Assembly (NCBI GenBank): GCA_947179155.2
Contig: OX359276.1
Span: 48,230,953 to 48,294,952 of the forward strand
Length of the DNA: 64,000 bases
Direction of reading: 5' to 3'
DNA from: Hedera helix
Lineage: Eukaryota; Streptophyta; Magnoliopsida; Apiales; Araliaceae
Below are positions 47,279 to 60,144 of the stretch, in pieces (the first letter of the stretch is position 1; the number at the start of each line of letters is the position of its first letter). A program made the translations under genes and the position numbers. The notes beneath the pieces are model-generated. The model made no database searches, had not been told where the DNA came from, and worked only from the letters and a program-made list of their open reading frames with translations.

Positions 47279-49693
47279 ATGGGGAGGAGTACGTCTCTCT
47301 CTTCCCTACCTCCCTTTCATTATTTTTGCATCATACTTGTAGATTTATGTAAAATGATATGACTTTGTGTAGGCTTTATATTTGGTTTTGCAAATCAGAA
47401 TCACGAGTTTGTAAATTTACATTGCAAATCAGAATCATGAGTTTGTAAATTTACAATAATGTTGCCTTTGTTTTCTTCTTTTCTCTTTCCTTTAATTGAT
47501 ATAGAGGCGCGCTTTATGTAGGTTTATTTTTTATTTTTGAGTTCTTAGGTAATTGTTGAATAATGGCTCTGATGGAAATGACTGTGGTTTTACCGTATGT
47601 ACTATCTTGTATGAGGGTCTCTTGTAAATTAGTTTATGTTTTTTTGGTTCCCTTCTTTTTTTATTTTTTATTATTACAGAAATTTCAATATGTTCTGCTT
47701 ATTGTGAGAATTGAATTTTGTTCAATTTTTTTACTAATTTTTCATGAAAAAAATAGGTTTTGTATTAATTTAGGAATAAAAAAGGTCATCTGGTTATTAT
47801 GTATTTAGGTTTTGAATATGTTGGTTATTACAGATTAGAAAATTTTATTGGCTTCTTTTATTTTTGTAAAAATTATGAGATTAGAACTCAGTATTCTATG
47901 GATTTATCAGGTATATTGAAAAGACTAGATCTCTTGGGATTTTTCATTAGGTGCAATCCAAATGGTTCTATATTGTTCACTTTCATATTTCCCTTAACAG
48001 CAGTTATCTATATATTTAGAATTGTTGACTGTCTATGCAATTTTACGTTTTTTTTATTTGTCAAAATTTGTGGTTTTTACTCTTATCAATATTTGATCTT
48101 GTTAGGTGAAGAGCTTGGGAATTTTTGTTTGCTCAATCACTCTAGAAATGATTCACCGTTTCCCGAGTGTTATTGCTTGAAACCATGGGTGTGAAATGGA
48201 GCTTTGATATAAATTTTTATTCTGTTTTGTGGTATTAAATATTTTCTTTAACCATGTGCTGAAGAAGTTGTTTTCCTCGGTGTAAATTAATGCAATAGGA
48301 GAATTCTATTGTAGATATAAATCCTTGAGCCAAGTTTAATTGGTCATCAATGTGTGTGTGTTTTTATTGTTTGCCTGTTCCATATTGCATAGGATATGTT
48401 TGGCTTGTTAAGAAAGCACTTGAGTAGTGTTTTAAGTGATGAATTAATTCTATTTTAAAGACACATTTCTTTTTGCAATAAACCTTTTCTGGTTTTTGCA
48501 GAAGAAAGTTGGAGTCATGTGCTTTTAATCAGATTGTTTCTGTTTCTTCAGGACCAGCAAGGTGTTATCGCCAGATTAAGAATAAGCCTTACCCGAAGTC
48601 TCGGTACTGTCGTGGTGTGCCAGATCCTAAGATCAGGATCTATGATGTTGGAATGAAAAAGAAGGGAGTTGATGAATTTCCTTTCTGTGTTCATTTGGTC
48701 AGTTGGGAGAAGGAGAATGTCTCTAGTGAGGCTTTGGAAGCTGCACGTATTGCCTGTAACAAGTACATGACAAAGTTTGCTGGCAAGGATGCTTTCCACT
48801 TGAGGGTCAGGGTTCACCCTTTCCATGTGTTGCGTATCAACAAAATGTTGTCTTGTGCTGGGGCTGATAGGCTCCAGACGGGCATGAGGGGGGCTTTTGG
48901 TAAGCCTCAGGGAACCTGTGCCAGGGTCAGCATTGGTCAGGTGCTTCTCTCAGTCCGGTGCAAAGACTCAAACAGCCATCATGCTCAGGAGGCCTTGCGC
49001 CGTGCCAAGTTCAAGTTTCCTGGCCGTCAGAAGATTATTGTCAGCAGGAAATGGTACGTGTCACTACACCTTCTCCTGTATTTGCTTTATATATATGTTT
49101 GTGAACAATATTCAATATCCCAACCCAGAAAGGGGAGAGAGAGTAAAAGCACTAATTTGGATTTATGTGTTGTTGCTTTGATTCTTTAAATTTCTAATTT
49201 GTTCTACATCTACTCAACATTTAGGGGATTCACCAAGTTCAGCCGTACTGACTATGTGAAGTGGAAGGCAGAAAATCGTATTCTTCCAGATGGTGTCAAT
49301 GCAAAGGTTTGTTTTCCCAAATTGATGAAATTTGATGCTTTCTATCTGTCTCATTTGCATATTTAGTTTATTATTTTTAAATTCTGGCTGATCAGTCATC
49401 CCGGGCCCTCCCTTAAGGGCTTCAGGTTTAGCCTATATACTAAATGATGGCCTGGATTTTAAATTTAGGAGAGTGATTATGGGTCTAGGTCTGTGGTACC
49501 CCTGCTGCTGTCTTTGGGGTGGGGGGAGGGGGGCATATTATGGTTACGCTGTTGCATATCCTTTTCATGTTATGGATATAATTTCATGCAATGAATCTCA
49601 TGACTACTGATTTTGATGCAGCTTCTTGGGTGCCATGGACCTCTTGCACGGCGTCAGCCTGGAAGAGCATTTATTGATGCAGTAACTGCATAA
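47279..49693 (+). CDS. RPL10: 60S ribosomal protein L10 (uL16)
   Basis: Four exons, 47279-47288, 48552-49053, 49225-49306 and 49622-49693, give 221 residues, the usual length. All introns have GT...AG borders; the first (1263 bp) follows only ten coding bases, as in other plant RPL10 genes. The protein begins MGRRPARCYRQ and contains the family segments PDPKIRIYDVG, KDAFHLRVRVHPFHV, SCAGADRLQTGMRGAFGKP and FTKFSRTDYVKWK. It binds at the tRNA-facing side of the large subunit and takes part in the last cytoplasmic steps of 60S maturation; in Arabidopsis it also acts with the NIK1 immune receptor. The start is fixed by the MGRR N-terminus. No frame break is seen. The gene lies in the segment inferred to be inverted, 435 bp from a Helitron end. 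Confidence 0.97.
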
Positions 49694-51108
49694 AGCTTCT
49701 TGTTGGATGTGAAGTTTTAGTCGTGAGATTGCTCTTGAGATCTGATTTCTGCACCTTCTGAATGTGATATTGCATTGTTTATCTAAGTAATGCTTTTAGG
49801 AAAGTTTTATTCAGTTTTCTGCTTGAAGCAGCCAGTGTATTGAGAACCTGCTTCAAAAGTTTCAGACTAGATATCTTCTAGTTACATGGTCGCCTAGTTT
49901 TGTTTTATGGCTTGTTCCCTTGGGTTAGAATAATTATAATTCTTGGAAGTGATGTTTTCTCTTATAGTAATTTTGTTTTTTGATTTGGTTATTGTTAGTT
50001 GCGCAATATCATTGGAATATTTGTACCTGACAGGGAACTTCCCATGTACTAGTAGCCCGTAAGAAGTAACTTTACACAAATTATTAGTTGTGTTTTCTTC
50101 CTGCGGCATTATGACATAAGTATGGGAAATGTTATTTTAGAGGGCAAATGTACTAATCTGCTCAGCAAAAGCAAATGTTGTGCTGGCTTAAAATGCTGAA
50201 ACATTTACTTCACGAGTGTTTATATTGGCTTGAGGAAAGAAATTGAGGATTGTGTGATGATGGAAAGTTTTTTGTTATGAATTTCTTTTGGTGGTTTTTG
50301 GTTGTCATCTAGACCAAAAAGAATTTTGTGGGAAAGGGCGACGGGAAATGACGTAGAACAATTTCATGTGAACACTGAAACTATACTCTAGTTTTCCAGT
50401 GGCCGTCTAACGCTGCATCTGTATGGTTAAGACATGGTCCTGATGATTCTAACATTATAACCCAAAACATGTCTGAGATGTAATTTTTATGTCTGGAACC
50501 CTAGTCGCGATACTGTAAAAATATAAGAGTGTTTTTACACTTATTTTTTTTTATCTGCATATAAGACAAATGAGTATGATCATATCTTATTTCATCTTTA
50601 AACTAAATGAGTGGGTTATACTTATTTGTCTTATATGCGGCTAAGAAAAATAGATTAGACTAGAATTTTCCAAAATATGGTGTTTATAATGTAACTGAGA
50701 GTTGAGGGAGGAATTATAGGCTAAAAGTACACTACAAGTACAGACTTGATGATTGATGAGTTGTTCATAATTAATGATGAAAGTAGGTTTCACGGTCTCT
50801 ACTATCGGGTCTGAGTATTTCGAATAACCTGAAATAAATAAATATGCGAAGGGGTTTTTTCTGTATCCGCCTTTTATGGTAAAGTCAATAATAAATTATA
50901 GGATTTTGTGAGAATGTTTAAGGATTATGAGAGACTGTGATTTTAGAATTTTGAAATGTTCCACATAATTTATAACCAATATTTAGGTCACGTGTCCGCA
51001 TCGGTTATATTCATGATAACCCAAATATAATTATGAATAATCTATTTGAATGAGAGTCTTAACGTCCCAAAACTGATTGGCTAAATTGTAGAATATCTTA
51101 TGCATTAC
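49694..51108. other. 3' UTR of RPL10 and intergenic DNA
   Basis: The first 200-250 bp are probably the RPL10 3' UTR. The rest is AT-rich without a recognisable gene. Two complementary tracts near 50533-50580 and 50609-50647 (ACACTTATTTTTTTTTATCTGCATATAAG-like) suggest an old inverted-repeat element. Confidence 0.4.
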
Positions 51109-51405
51109 TAAGAGTGTTCATAATTTTTGGTACAAACGGTATTTAGGATATACGGGACAAAAAATATCAGTTCGGAGTTTTGGGGGTTTAATATTTATCG
51201 AAACGTATCAATTTTTTATTTTTATTTATTTATTATTATTAATTATTTATTATTAATAATAATAAAAATAACAATAATAATAATAATAATTATTATTATT
51301 ATTATTTTCGATATAAACCGGTACCGAACCGACTTACTGATTTTGTATACTGGTCCAACCAATACCGATCCGATTCGGTACGGTTAATACCGACTGAACA
51401 CCTTA
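51109..51405. mobile_element. MITE with TAAGAGTGTTCA ends
   Basis: The left end TAAGAGTGTTCA and the right end TGAACACCTTA are inverted copies. CATTAC flanks both sides (51103-51108 and 51406-51411). The interior holds a TTA/ATT-rich centre and GGTACCG motifs. It resembles the block at 32170. A hAT-derived MITE is likely. Confidence 0.7.
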
Positions 51406-53323
51406 CATTACGCCTCAACCATTCCATGCATAATTGGGTTATTACAAGTTCGTGAGGCACTCACTACAAGTGGTCTTTTCATTCCATGCATGGTTCATAT
51501 TAAAAAGGGTCGGGCACTTATCATTGTAAGGAGCAAGCATATGCTAATCATGCTTGTTGGGTTCGGGAATTACTAGGATCGGGGGCCACGTTATACACTT
51601 TGGCATACACCATGGTTCGGGCACTAATGATCTTATATACTTAAAATACAATTATACAAAACCATAACAAGCTTTCAATGAGGCACATGGCACCTGGGGC
51701 TTGACAAATGTTTGGAATTAAATTCTTGTGAGCATGGTTCGGCTACCAAGTTGGGTTCGGGCTTTAGGCTCTGGAGCATTCGTGTCGCTACTCCCTAACA
51801 ATCACAGTATCTTCGGTTCATTTTGTAAGCTAGGGGTTTCATGGCGATGTATGACCCTATGCTATTAAACTGCTTGTTTGAACTGTGCTAGTTTAATGGA
51901 ATGGGGGATGAATTGCCTTATCTTATAGTGGAAGAGGTTGGGATGACACGAGCTTTTGAAACTCAAGCGGGTAAGATAGACTTTCTTCTTTGATCAGAAA
52001 ACTGGTGTCGAGGTGGTGAGGGCGGCATAAGGAGCTTGTTACTTTTATAATCTTTCTTCTCTACTCTTAATCTTAAAGTAAACCTGAAGAATGAGCTTAT
52101 AGTCAGGCCTTTCAAACATAATTGTATAAAGCACTATAATATCAACTCTCATATTAGGTCATCTTCAATCAAACATTAAAATCTCATAGTAGTATCAGAT
52201 GAGAGGAATGGATTGTTTGGTTTCTTTACTAAAAAATAATAATCGACTGACATAAACTACGCATTTAAAATTTAATCAAACAACAAGATGCTTGCCAAAT
52301 CATGCCACAAAACAAAAGCACAAGTTTGTATTTTTAATTTCACATTTTTAATTTCAAAATTAACATGAATTTCCTACATAGTAATTATTATAATGATAAA
52401 TGTGAATGCCAAATTTTGTATGCACGTCGAAAATTACCAAAAGGCATGAACAACCTGCACAATTAATAATCATACTGAGAGGAGCTTGACGACTTGGGCA
52501 ATTGAAGGATAGTTCCGGTGTGAGAATAAGTATATGCTAAAAACGTAAATAATAAAGGGAATTAAATTGTTGAAAAATAATGAGATTTTGTATGAATGTT
52601 ATGTGTACCTTGATCCCAATATGCTCGTGAGAGACCAATTAAGAGTGAGATTCTTTTTTAAAAACCCTTTAGTATTGCCATTAATTGTTGATTTAGTCAT
52701 TTCCAAATTAAATTTTCTTTCCAACTAAAGAAACACAATCATATTTTCTTGTCTATCTCAAATAAGGAAACACAATTCTATTTTAATATAGACTCTGACA
52801 CTTCCTTAATAAATTGTTAAGAAATATAATATAATGAACTGACGTAAGACCAGACCCAACATATACCGAATTAGATATGGGTCTAAAAATAATCTAAGCC
52901 CACACAATTTTAAATAAATTATCTTACTTTTTGAATTTAAAAATATGTCTACGTAGACTTTTCAAAGTCAATTATCTTATAATTTGAAACGGAAAAAATG
53001 TATTACTATTTTAATATATTTGAAAACTATTATAGTGATATTTTTTATCTCTCTTATAAATTTTCTCCCAAACAGTGTTCTAGTGAAGAAAAACACGCGG
53101 AAACCTCTCTCTAATTCAAGATCAATACAGTGTTACAGATTTGTAATAAACAAAAACATGGAAACGTCTCTCTAGTTCAAGATCAATTGAAAATCGCAAA
53201 AGACAAGTTATTAATGGCTCTCCTCTGCAAATCAAAATTACTTTTTTCGAATTTTCAACGTCCAAGAATCTAAACTAGAAAGTACCCACCCACGACGCCG
53301 TTTTTTACTGAGATTATTATGGA
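51406..53323. other. Intergenic DNA upstream of the PPR gene
   Basis: No gene was recognised. A direct repeat of about 35 bp, GGAAACCTCTCTCTAATTC and GGAAACGTCTCTCTAGTTC, lies at about 53099 and 53160. The promoter of the PPR gene should be within the last few hundred bases. Confidence 0.4.
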
Positions 53324-55450
53324 ATGGCCAAATATGGAATGCCTAGGCAAATTGTTGGTGACCTCTCTCTTTTCAATTCCTCACCCTTTGCGAAGCTATT
53401 GGATTCTTGTCTTCAATCAAAGTCTGCACGCCACACCCGCCGGGTCCATGCGCGCATTATCAAAACCCAATTCTGCGCCGAAATCTTTATCCAAAACAGG
53501 CTCATTGATGTTTACGGAAAGTGTGGCTGTTTGGATGATGCACACAAGGTGTTTGAAAAAATGCCTGATAAGAATACGTTCACTTGGAACTCGATTATTA
53601 ATGCACTACTAAATTCAGGTTGTGTTGATGAAGCTAAGAGGGTTTTTCGATTGATGCCCAGCCCTGATCAGTGCTCTTGGAATTCTATGGTATCTGGTTT
53701 TGCTCAGCATGATATGTTTGAGGAATCAATTGAGTATTTTTTTAAAATGCATAGTGAGGGTTTTGTACTTAATGAGTACTCATATGGCAGTGCTCTAAGT
53801 GCTTGTGCGGGATTAAGAGATTTAAACACGGGTTCCCAAATCCACACAGCAATAGTGAAATCTCCACATTTCTTAGATGTTTATATGGGTTCCGCACTTA
53901 TTGATATGTACTCTAAATGCCGAAATGTGGATTTCTCCAGAAAAGTTTTTAATGGGATGACCGAGCGCAATTTAGTATCTTGGAATAGCTTGATTACATG
54001 TTATGAACAAAATGGTCCGGCCTTTGAAGCTCTTAACATTTTTGTGAGGATGATGGGTTGTGGGGTGGAACCGGATGAAGTCACTTTAGCAAGTGTAATC
54101 AGTGCATGTGCAAGCTTATCCATAATCAAAGAAGGTAAGCAAATTCATGTGCGAATTATGAAATCTGACAAATTCAGGGATGATCTTGTTATATGTAACG
54201 CGTTGGTTGATATGTATGCAAAATGTAGTAGAATTAAAGAAGCAAGATGGATATTTGATGAGATGCCAATAAAGAATGTGGTGTCTGAAACTTCCATGGT
54301 TAGTGGGTATGCAAAAGTATCAAGTGTGAGAACTGCAAGATTAATGTTTACAAGAATGATGGAGAGAAATGTAGTGTCTTGGAATGCCCTTATTGCAGGT
54401 TATACTCAAAATGGAGACAATGTAGAGGCATTAGAACTCTTTTGCCTCTTGAAGAGGGAATCTGTTTGTCCGACGCACTACACATTTGGGAATCTCCTCA
54501 ATGCATGTGCAAATTTAGCTGATCTCAAACTGGGCAGGCAGGCTCACTCCCATGTCTTAAAGCATGGGTTTCGATTCCAGTCTGGACCAGAGTGTGATAT
54601 ATTTGTTGGGAACTCTCTGATAGATATGTATATGAAATGCGGATCGGTGGAAGATGGGATCCGGGTGTTTGGTAACATGGAAGAAAGAGATCGTGTATCA
54701 TGGAATGCCATGATAGTGGGCTATGCACAAAATGGGCATGGAGCTGAAGCTCTTCGAATGTTCAGGGAAATGTTTGTCTCTGGAGAGAAACCAGACCATG
54801 TCACAATGATTGGAGTTCTTTGTGCTTGTAGCCACGCAGGGCTAGTTGAGGACGGGCGTCAATATTTTCTCTCGATGAGAAAAGAGCATGATTTGGAACC
54901 CATGAAGGACCATTATACGTGTATGGTTGATTTGCTTGGTCGTGCTGGTTGCCTTGGTGAAGCAAAGAATTTGATAGAATCAATGCCAATGCAACCTGAT
55001 GGTGTTGTATGGGGATCTTTGCTAGCCGCTTGTAAAGCTTATGGTGACATTGAATTGGGAAAATTTGTGGCTGAAAAACTCTTAGAGATGGACCCTAACA
55101 ACTCTGGTCCATATGTTCTTCTCTCAAACATGTACGCTGAGATTGGAAAATGGAGGGATGTGATAAGAGTCAGGAAGCTTATGAGGCAGCGAGGCGTTAT
55201 TAAGCAGCCGGGTTGCAGTTGGATTGAAATTCAGAGCCAGGTTCATATTTTCATGGTAAAAGATAGAAGACATCCCCAAAAGAAGGATATCTATTTACTT
55301 TTGAATGTTCTCACTAGAATGATGAAGTTGTCTGGATACATCCCTGATACTGTTGATTTGGAGGCTGATGAGGAGCAAGACAAATCAGACTTTACTTCTT
55401 CTGAAGAATTTAAAATACCTGTAGGTCCTGTAATTGTTGCTGTTGCATAA
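53324..55450 (+). CDS. SLO2: Mitochondrial PPR RNA-editing factor, SLO2-like (E/E+ class)
   Basis: A 708-residue intronless frame encodes tandem PLS-type pentatricopeptide repeats from about residue 50 to 580, with the usual phrases NRLIDVYGKCG, WNSMVSGFAQ, EPDEVTLASVISACASL and VSWNALIAGYTQNG. An E-type region follows (GVVWGSLLAACKAYG, GPYVLLSNMYAEIGKW, KQPGCSWIEI, HIFMVKDRRHP). No DYW deaminase domain is present. From memory of the family it corresponds along its length to Arabidopsis At2g13600 (SLO2, about 697 residues), a mitochondrial factor needed for C-to-U editing of several transcripts of complex I subunits and mttB. PPR proteins of this type bind RNA upstream of the edited base and need a DYW partner. 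The ATG at 53324 is the first in frame; another at 53339 is possible. No stop or shift is present. Confidence 0.9.
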   Translation: MAKYGMPRQIVGDLSLFNSSPFAKLLDSCLQSKSARHTRRVHARIIKTQFCAEIFIQNRLIDVYGKCGCLDDAHKVFEKMPDKNTFTWNSIINALLNSGCVDEAKRVFRLMPSPDQCSWNSMVSGFAQHDMFEESIEYFFKMHSEGFVLNEYSYGSALSACAGLRDLNTGSQIHTAIVKSPHFLDVYMGSALIDMYSKCRNVDFSRKVFNGMTERNLVSWNSLITCYEQNGPAFEALNIFVRMMGCGVEPDEVTLASVISACASLSIIKEGKQIHVRIMKSDKFRDDLVICNALVDMYAKCSRIKEARWIFDEMPIKNVVSETSMVSGYAKVSSVRTARLMFTRMMERNVVSWNALIAGYTQNGDNVEALELFCLLKRESVCPTHYTFGNLLNACANLADLKLGRQAHSHVLKHGFRFQSGPECDIFVGNSLIDMYMKCGSVEDGIRVFGNMEERDRVSWNAMIVGYAQNGHGAEALRMFREMFVSGEKPDHVTMIGVLCACSHAGLVEDGRQYFLSMRKEHDLEPMKDHYTCMVDLLGRAGCLGEAKNLIESMPMQPDGVVWGSLLAACKAYGDIELGKFVAEKLLEMDPNNSGPYVLLSNMYAEIGKWRDVIRVRKLMRQRGVIKQPGCSWIEIQSQVHIFMVKDRRHPQKKDIYLLLNVLTRMMKLSGYIPDTVDLEADEEQDKSDFTSSEEFKIPVGPVIVAVA

Positions 55451-56142
55451 TTGTATAGGAGGGTAAGAACTAAATGCACACTTTTGGTTCAGTTTTACCA
55501 AGATCTTTACACATCTTACATTGTCATGAGTAAACAAAAACACATTGAAAAATTCTACTCCTATACATTTATAACAACTCTGACACTTTTTTTTATTCTT
55601 GTTTTCTTTTATTTTCCTTTGTATGAAATTTAAAGGTTAGTCTGCGAAAGCCAGTCAATTATTGGTTATTGTTATTGTATATTCCACAAACCAATTTGTG
55701 TTAATTACCTGATCACTGCCCAAATGTTATTGTAAGAGTTCCTAGTAGGACCCTTCAATTTGGTCATATGAAGCATATTCAATATATCTGTATCTGTGAT
55801 AAAAAAATTAGTTGATCATGTCCATATTATTGAAATGCACATGGAATCTGAATCAATATGAGTCTGGATGTTGAGGCTTTCTTTGGAGCTCAAAGGAGAT
55901 TCAAAGTTCCCCATAATCCTTTCCTATCAATGTTAGTCGACTTTCATGTCTCTCTCTCCAACATATAGGGATGACTTTAGATCGATAAAAATTTCACTTT
56001 TTTACGTGTGTATTACTGAATTAAAGGAACTTACTGGTAGTGATGGCCATGATAGCAAAACAGACAAGAATTGGAGAGCAAGATGGGAATGGAAGTGTAG
56101 AGGTGCTAAAAAATAGATTTGTTAAGTTTAGGGGTCGGAAGT
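55451..56142. other. 3' region of the PPR gene
   Basis: AT-rich sequence with no recognisable gene. Its last five bases, GAAGT, are the target duplication of the next LTR. Confidence 0.4.
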
Positions 56143-59100
56143 TGTAACGCCCCCAAAAATCCCCGCGCTTTCTATGCGGCGGACCTTGTGCATTAATTTC
56201 GTACAACTATCGACTTAACCAATGATCCCATAATCATATTGGTTGAATTAGTCTTATTTTAGACTATACATTAAAATTTTCTCTTAACGTTGTCCATGGA
56301 TCTTAACTTGATCTCAGTCTTATTAGTATACAAGTATCCACTTGTTTTTCATCCGTATAAATGGATAAAACCATATATAACGGTCTAATTTTAACCTTAG
56401 GATTTAAATATTCTATAACTTTACATGTTCCAACATCCACGGCATTAAATCATTAGGACGGCTCTTGGGAACAGAGAATCTCGCGGTGAATGTTTGTATC
56501 TTCACCCGTGATAAATGTTTGCATCTTTATCCGTGACAAATGGTTGTATCTTTGTCCGGTGCAAAATTCTCTTTCCGTACAGAACATTACCCAACTAGTT
56601 AAAACCCTCATTCGAAACATATTTGTTTATAGTGATATCTCTTCATATCAATAATCCTACTTATATGGTATTCAGAATAGTAATAACGAGTTATACCTGG
56701 GTCCGAGGAACCTTAACGATGGATTTGACTAGTCAACATCGCTTAGTCCTGTCTCGGATGTACAACACTCACAAGTTATTTATCGATCCTCATCCAGGTA
56801 AGTAGATCATTATCAATACTATGTTAAGTCTTAACAATTCTAGGTTATATCAAAATAAAGACATAACAACATTCTGATGATAATAATTTATATCATACAT
56901 TCAATATTCGGTTACATGTTTGTTTGTTCGTATTACAACAGTCAATATGACTTATACAAATACAAGTAATAAACATGAAAACCTAATCTACGCTTCATCT
57001 TTACGTTCATAATCTTCTTAACGTTCATCTTTAATCTGCAAATAAGGTTTTATTCGCAAGAATGAGCACGACGGCTCAACAAGTCTAACATGCAGCACAT
57101 ACGCAGTTTATGCTTTCATATAAACTTTAACATGCCTTGACTGAATATAATTCTCCATTTAATATCACATATAACTCGCATTCGAACAATTTATATCACA
57201 TTGACAAACAAAGTATAAATCATGTTCATACATCATAAACATAACGCATAACAGTTAGAAGGCTTTTAAACATCAGTTAAAGACTTCACATATCATCTAT
57301 TGCATAATAACATGATATTATACATCTCATTTATCATTTTAACAATACTAAACAAGTAGCACATAGCAAGAGTTAGAAGACTTGCCTTAAAACCACGTTA
57401 GGGTTTTCCCGGGAAATCGTTAAACGCCTACAAAAAGGGTTACGCGACCCCGAACGTTAGTTTATCAAATTTTCCTTTTGAATAAGTCTTAGAATAAATT
57501 ACCTAAACTATTTTCATTGGTGGAATCATTTTGTTAAGTGGCAAACTCAAAATCCTTATTTTAAGTGCTTCCACCCGAATGGTTCCTTAATTTTTCAGCT
57601 TTGACGTCCTTTCAGGTAACTGCCATAACTTTGTCATACGGAAACATTTTTGAGTGATTCTTGAGTCTAAATTGCTTAGAATTTCATGATCTACAACTTT
57701 AATTTAGGTTGCTAAGGCAAATTCAGACTCTAAATTTTCGGAAATTTGCAAAAATATTCTGCGACTATATTAGACTTAACTTTCTTTGATCCAATTGGTA
57801 AAACATGATACCTCAAGCATTAATTTGCTAAGATAACATGTTCTAACACTCCGTATCACTTCATAACATAAAAATAACAAAATCATAAACCTACTTATAT
57901 AAGATTTCATGACTTTTTCTCAAGAACACGAAGAACGAATCGAAGAACACGAAGAACAATGTTTCATCGTTCTTCGTTTCGACTACTAAAACTTGATGCC
58001 ACAAGCATTATTTAGCAAGGCCATCATGTTTCATCATCCCATAACACTAAATTACCAAATCATAAACCTACTTATGTAGAAATTATGACTTTTGCTCAAG
58101 AACACACGAAGAACACGAAGAACGAAAAATCGTACATGGTAACGACTTATGTTCTTGAGCTTTTGGATTTCATACTTGAAATAATTTGAGCATTATAACT
58201 GCTTACATATGTGATTATAACACTTTATAATTGACAAAATTTGGTCATTATAACGACTTGTTTACTTAATTATAACAATTTATAATAATACTCCAGAACA
58301 TACGAAGAACACGGAGAACGGATAAACCGTACATGGATACGACGTATGTTCTTGAACTTTAAACTATGAAATGAAATTTGACATAACAACGACTTGCTCA
58401 AGTCATAAGGAACACGGAGAACGAAAAATCGTACATGGCTACGACTTATGTTCTTGAGCCTCATCGATAAAATAAAACTTTAAGCATAATAACGATTAAG
58501 AATCGTACCTTTTATTATTGCAAGCTTTAACTATTTCTTTGCAATCTCTTGATTATAGGAATTTTGCTTTGAAAATTATTGAGAAAAATGAAGAGCTTAG
58601 CTCTCTATTTATAGGAAAACCAAGGGTCGGGGTAGTTTGGTCATTAGTTTAAAAGACCAAGGGCCTTTTAGTCTTTTCTACCTAGCGCTTGTATCATCGC
58701 TTACATCACCCTTTTTCTAATTGGTCGATTCATTTTCACTTGGATTTAGTTCCAAACAAATTGTGCTAGTTCTTTTTCAGTTAGTGCAATCGTGCTAGTT
58801 CTCCCTAGTTTAGTTACACTAACTTAGTTACACATAAACTAGTTTGGTTTCAACTAATTAATTAAATAGTATAATACATTAGTATTTATACGTATTTCTT
58901 CCGTATAATACATCGTATAATATTCGTATTCTACTGGTATGATACCTCGTATTATTCTCGTATAATCTTTCGTATAATCCTCGTATTTATACATTACAAT
59001 ATACCTTTATTATTCTCGTATTCCTTCCGTATTCACTACGTATTCATCCCGTATACGTGAATAGTAATCTCCATAAATTATTTTGGGTAAAAATTTTATT

Positions 59101-59940
59101 GGTCAAAACGCATCTACTGTCAATAAAAATGCTATTCAGGAATGTGAATTTTCAAAATTCGGAAGAAAATTTTCCAAATGAATAGTGTTTTACACGTTTC
59201 TCGAGTAAAACTTTTATTGACTAAATAACATCTATACTTCATATAAATGCTATTTCGTGAAATACGATATATCAAAATATCGAAAAGAACAGTCAAAAAG
59301 ACGAGAAACGTTTTCTCGTAAATCGTGACATTTTCGTCTTTTTCTCCAGAAAATTTTATTGGTTCTCTGGCATCTAAACCTCATATTATCACTATATTGT
59401 GAAATGTAAAAAGTCCTACAGATGAAAGAAACAGCCAAACGAATGAAAACTGTCACCTCGTGAATAGTGCTTTTACACGTTTTTCGAGAAAAACTTTTAT
59501 TGACTGTTACGTGTTTTCAAATCGTAAGAAGGTTGAATCTTGAAACAGAATGTCAATTTGACCTTTAAATTTTGCTCAAGGGCCTAGGTTATTTTCTAGG
59601 GTTTAGGTTTTAACTCTTTTTCCAATTTAGGTTTTTGCCCTAAATTGACTTTTGATTTTTAATAAGTGTTAAGGATAACTACTCAAACCAAAACACAAAA
59701 TCCTACTCATAGATAATTCACATATCACATTTAAAAGCACAATTCAAGCTTTACTAATCACATAACACATAGTTTAGGTTAAACAATTTAACCTCTTTGT
59801 TATATACGATCGTAGTTTCGAGTCGTATATATTCTTTCAGATAACTCAAGATTTGCTTGAGAAATCCTTCTTTAGATTTTGAATTGACAACCTTGCTTAG
59901 ATCTTGTTAGATCACTTTGGAAAATATTTGGGATATTACA
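56143..59940 (-). mobile_element. Solo LTR (TSD GAAGT)
   Basis: On the plus strand it starts TGTAACGCCCCCAAAAATCC and ends TTTGGGATATTACA, so in its own sense it begins TGTAATATCCC like other plant Ty3 LTRs. GAAGT flanks both ends (56138-56142 and 59941-59945), a perfect duplication. It is 3798 bp with no retroviral genes. A minus-strand TATA box lies at 58606-58613 (TATTTATA). Inside are repeated inverted units with GAAGAACACGAAGAACG and TTATGTTCTTGAG (57915-58460) and a CGTAT-rich tract (58880-59060). Confidence 0.93.
57915..58460. repeat. Repeated inverted units in the solo LTR
   Basis: Several copies of a unit run GAACACGAAGAACG, AATCGTACATGG, ACGACTTATGTTCTTGAG. Within each unit the CAAGAACA and TGTTCTTG ends are complementary, so each can form a stem. 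Confidence 0.7.
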
Positions 59941-60030
59941 GAAGTTTGTGCTTGTGTAGTGGAGATTTATTATTTATCATAATATAAATTATATTTTTAT
60001 AATTTAAGCATATATGGTCACCATACAAAT

Positions 60031-60144
60031 ATGTCAGAAATAGGTTCAATTACATCCGTAGCTAATACTGTAGCTTCTACTTCAGAAGCAACTGAACTTA
60101 TAGCTTACCAGGACGTAAAAGAGTCATTAGACAAATGGACCATA
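60031..60144 (+). pseudogene. Endogenous pararetrovirus: movement-protein gene, 5' part
   Basis: A 38-codon frame starts ATGTCAGAAATAGG and runs into the Ty3 LTR at 60145. It looks like the start of the gene whose remainder lies at 34762-35247 on the other strand. The frame is open across that junction if one copy of the CCATA target is counted. The 85 bp before the ATG (59946-60030) are AT-rich leader. Confidence 0.7.

Noticed and set aside
47150..48194. Small frames of 70-131 codons before the second RPL10 exon
   Set aside because: They fall in the promoter, 5' leader and first intron of RPL10 and are rich in AT-driven residues.
48509..49189. A continuous 226-codon frame as the RPL10 protein
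   Set aside because: It begins in the first intron and ends in the second intron; splice sites and the family's MGRR start and C-terminus give the four-exon model.
53319..53612. Alternative start at ATG 53319
   Set aside because: It is in another frame and gives a short peptide without PPR motifs.
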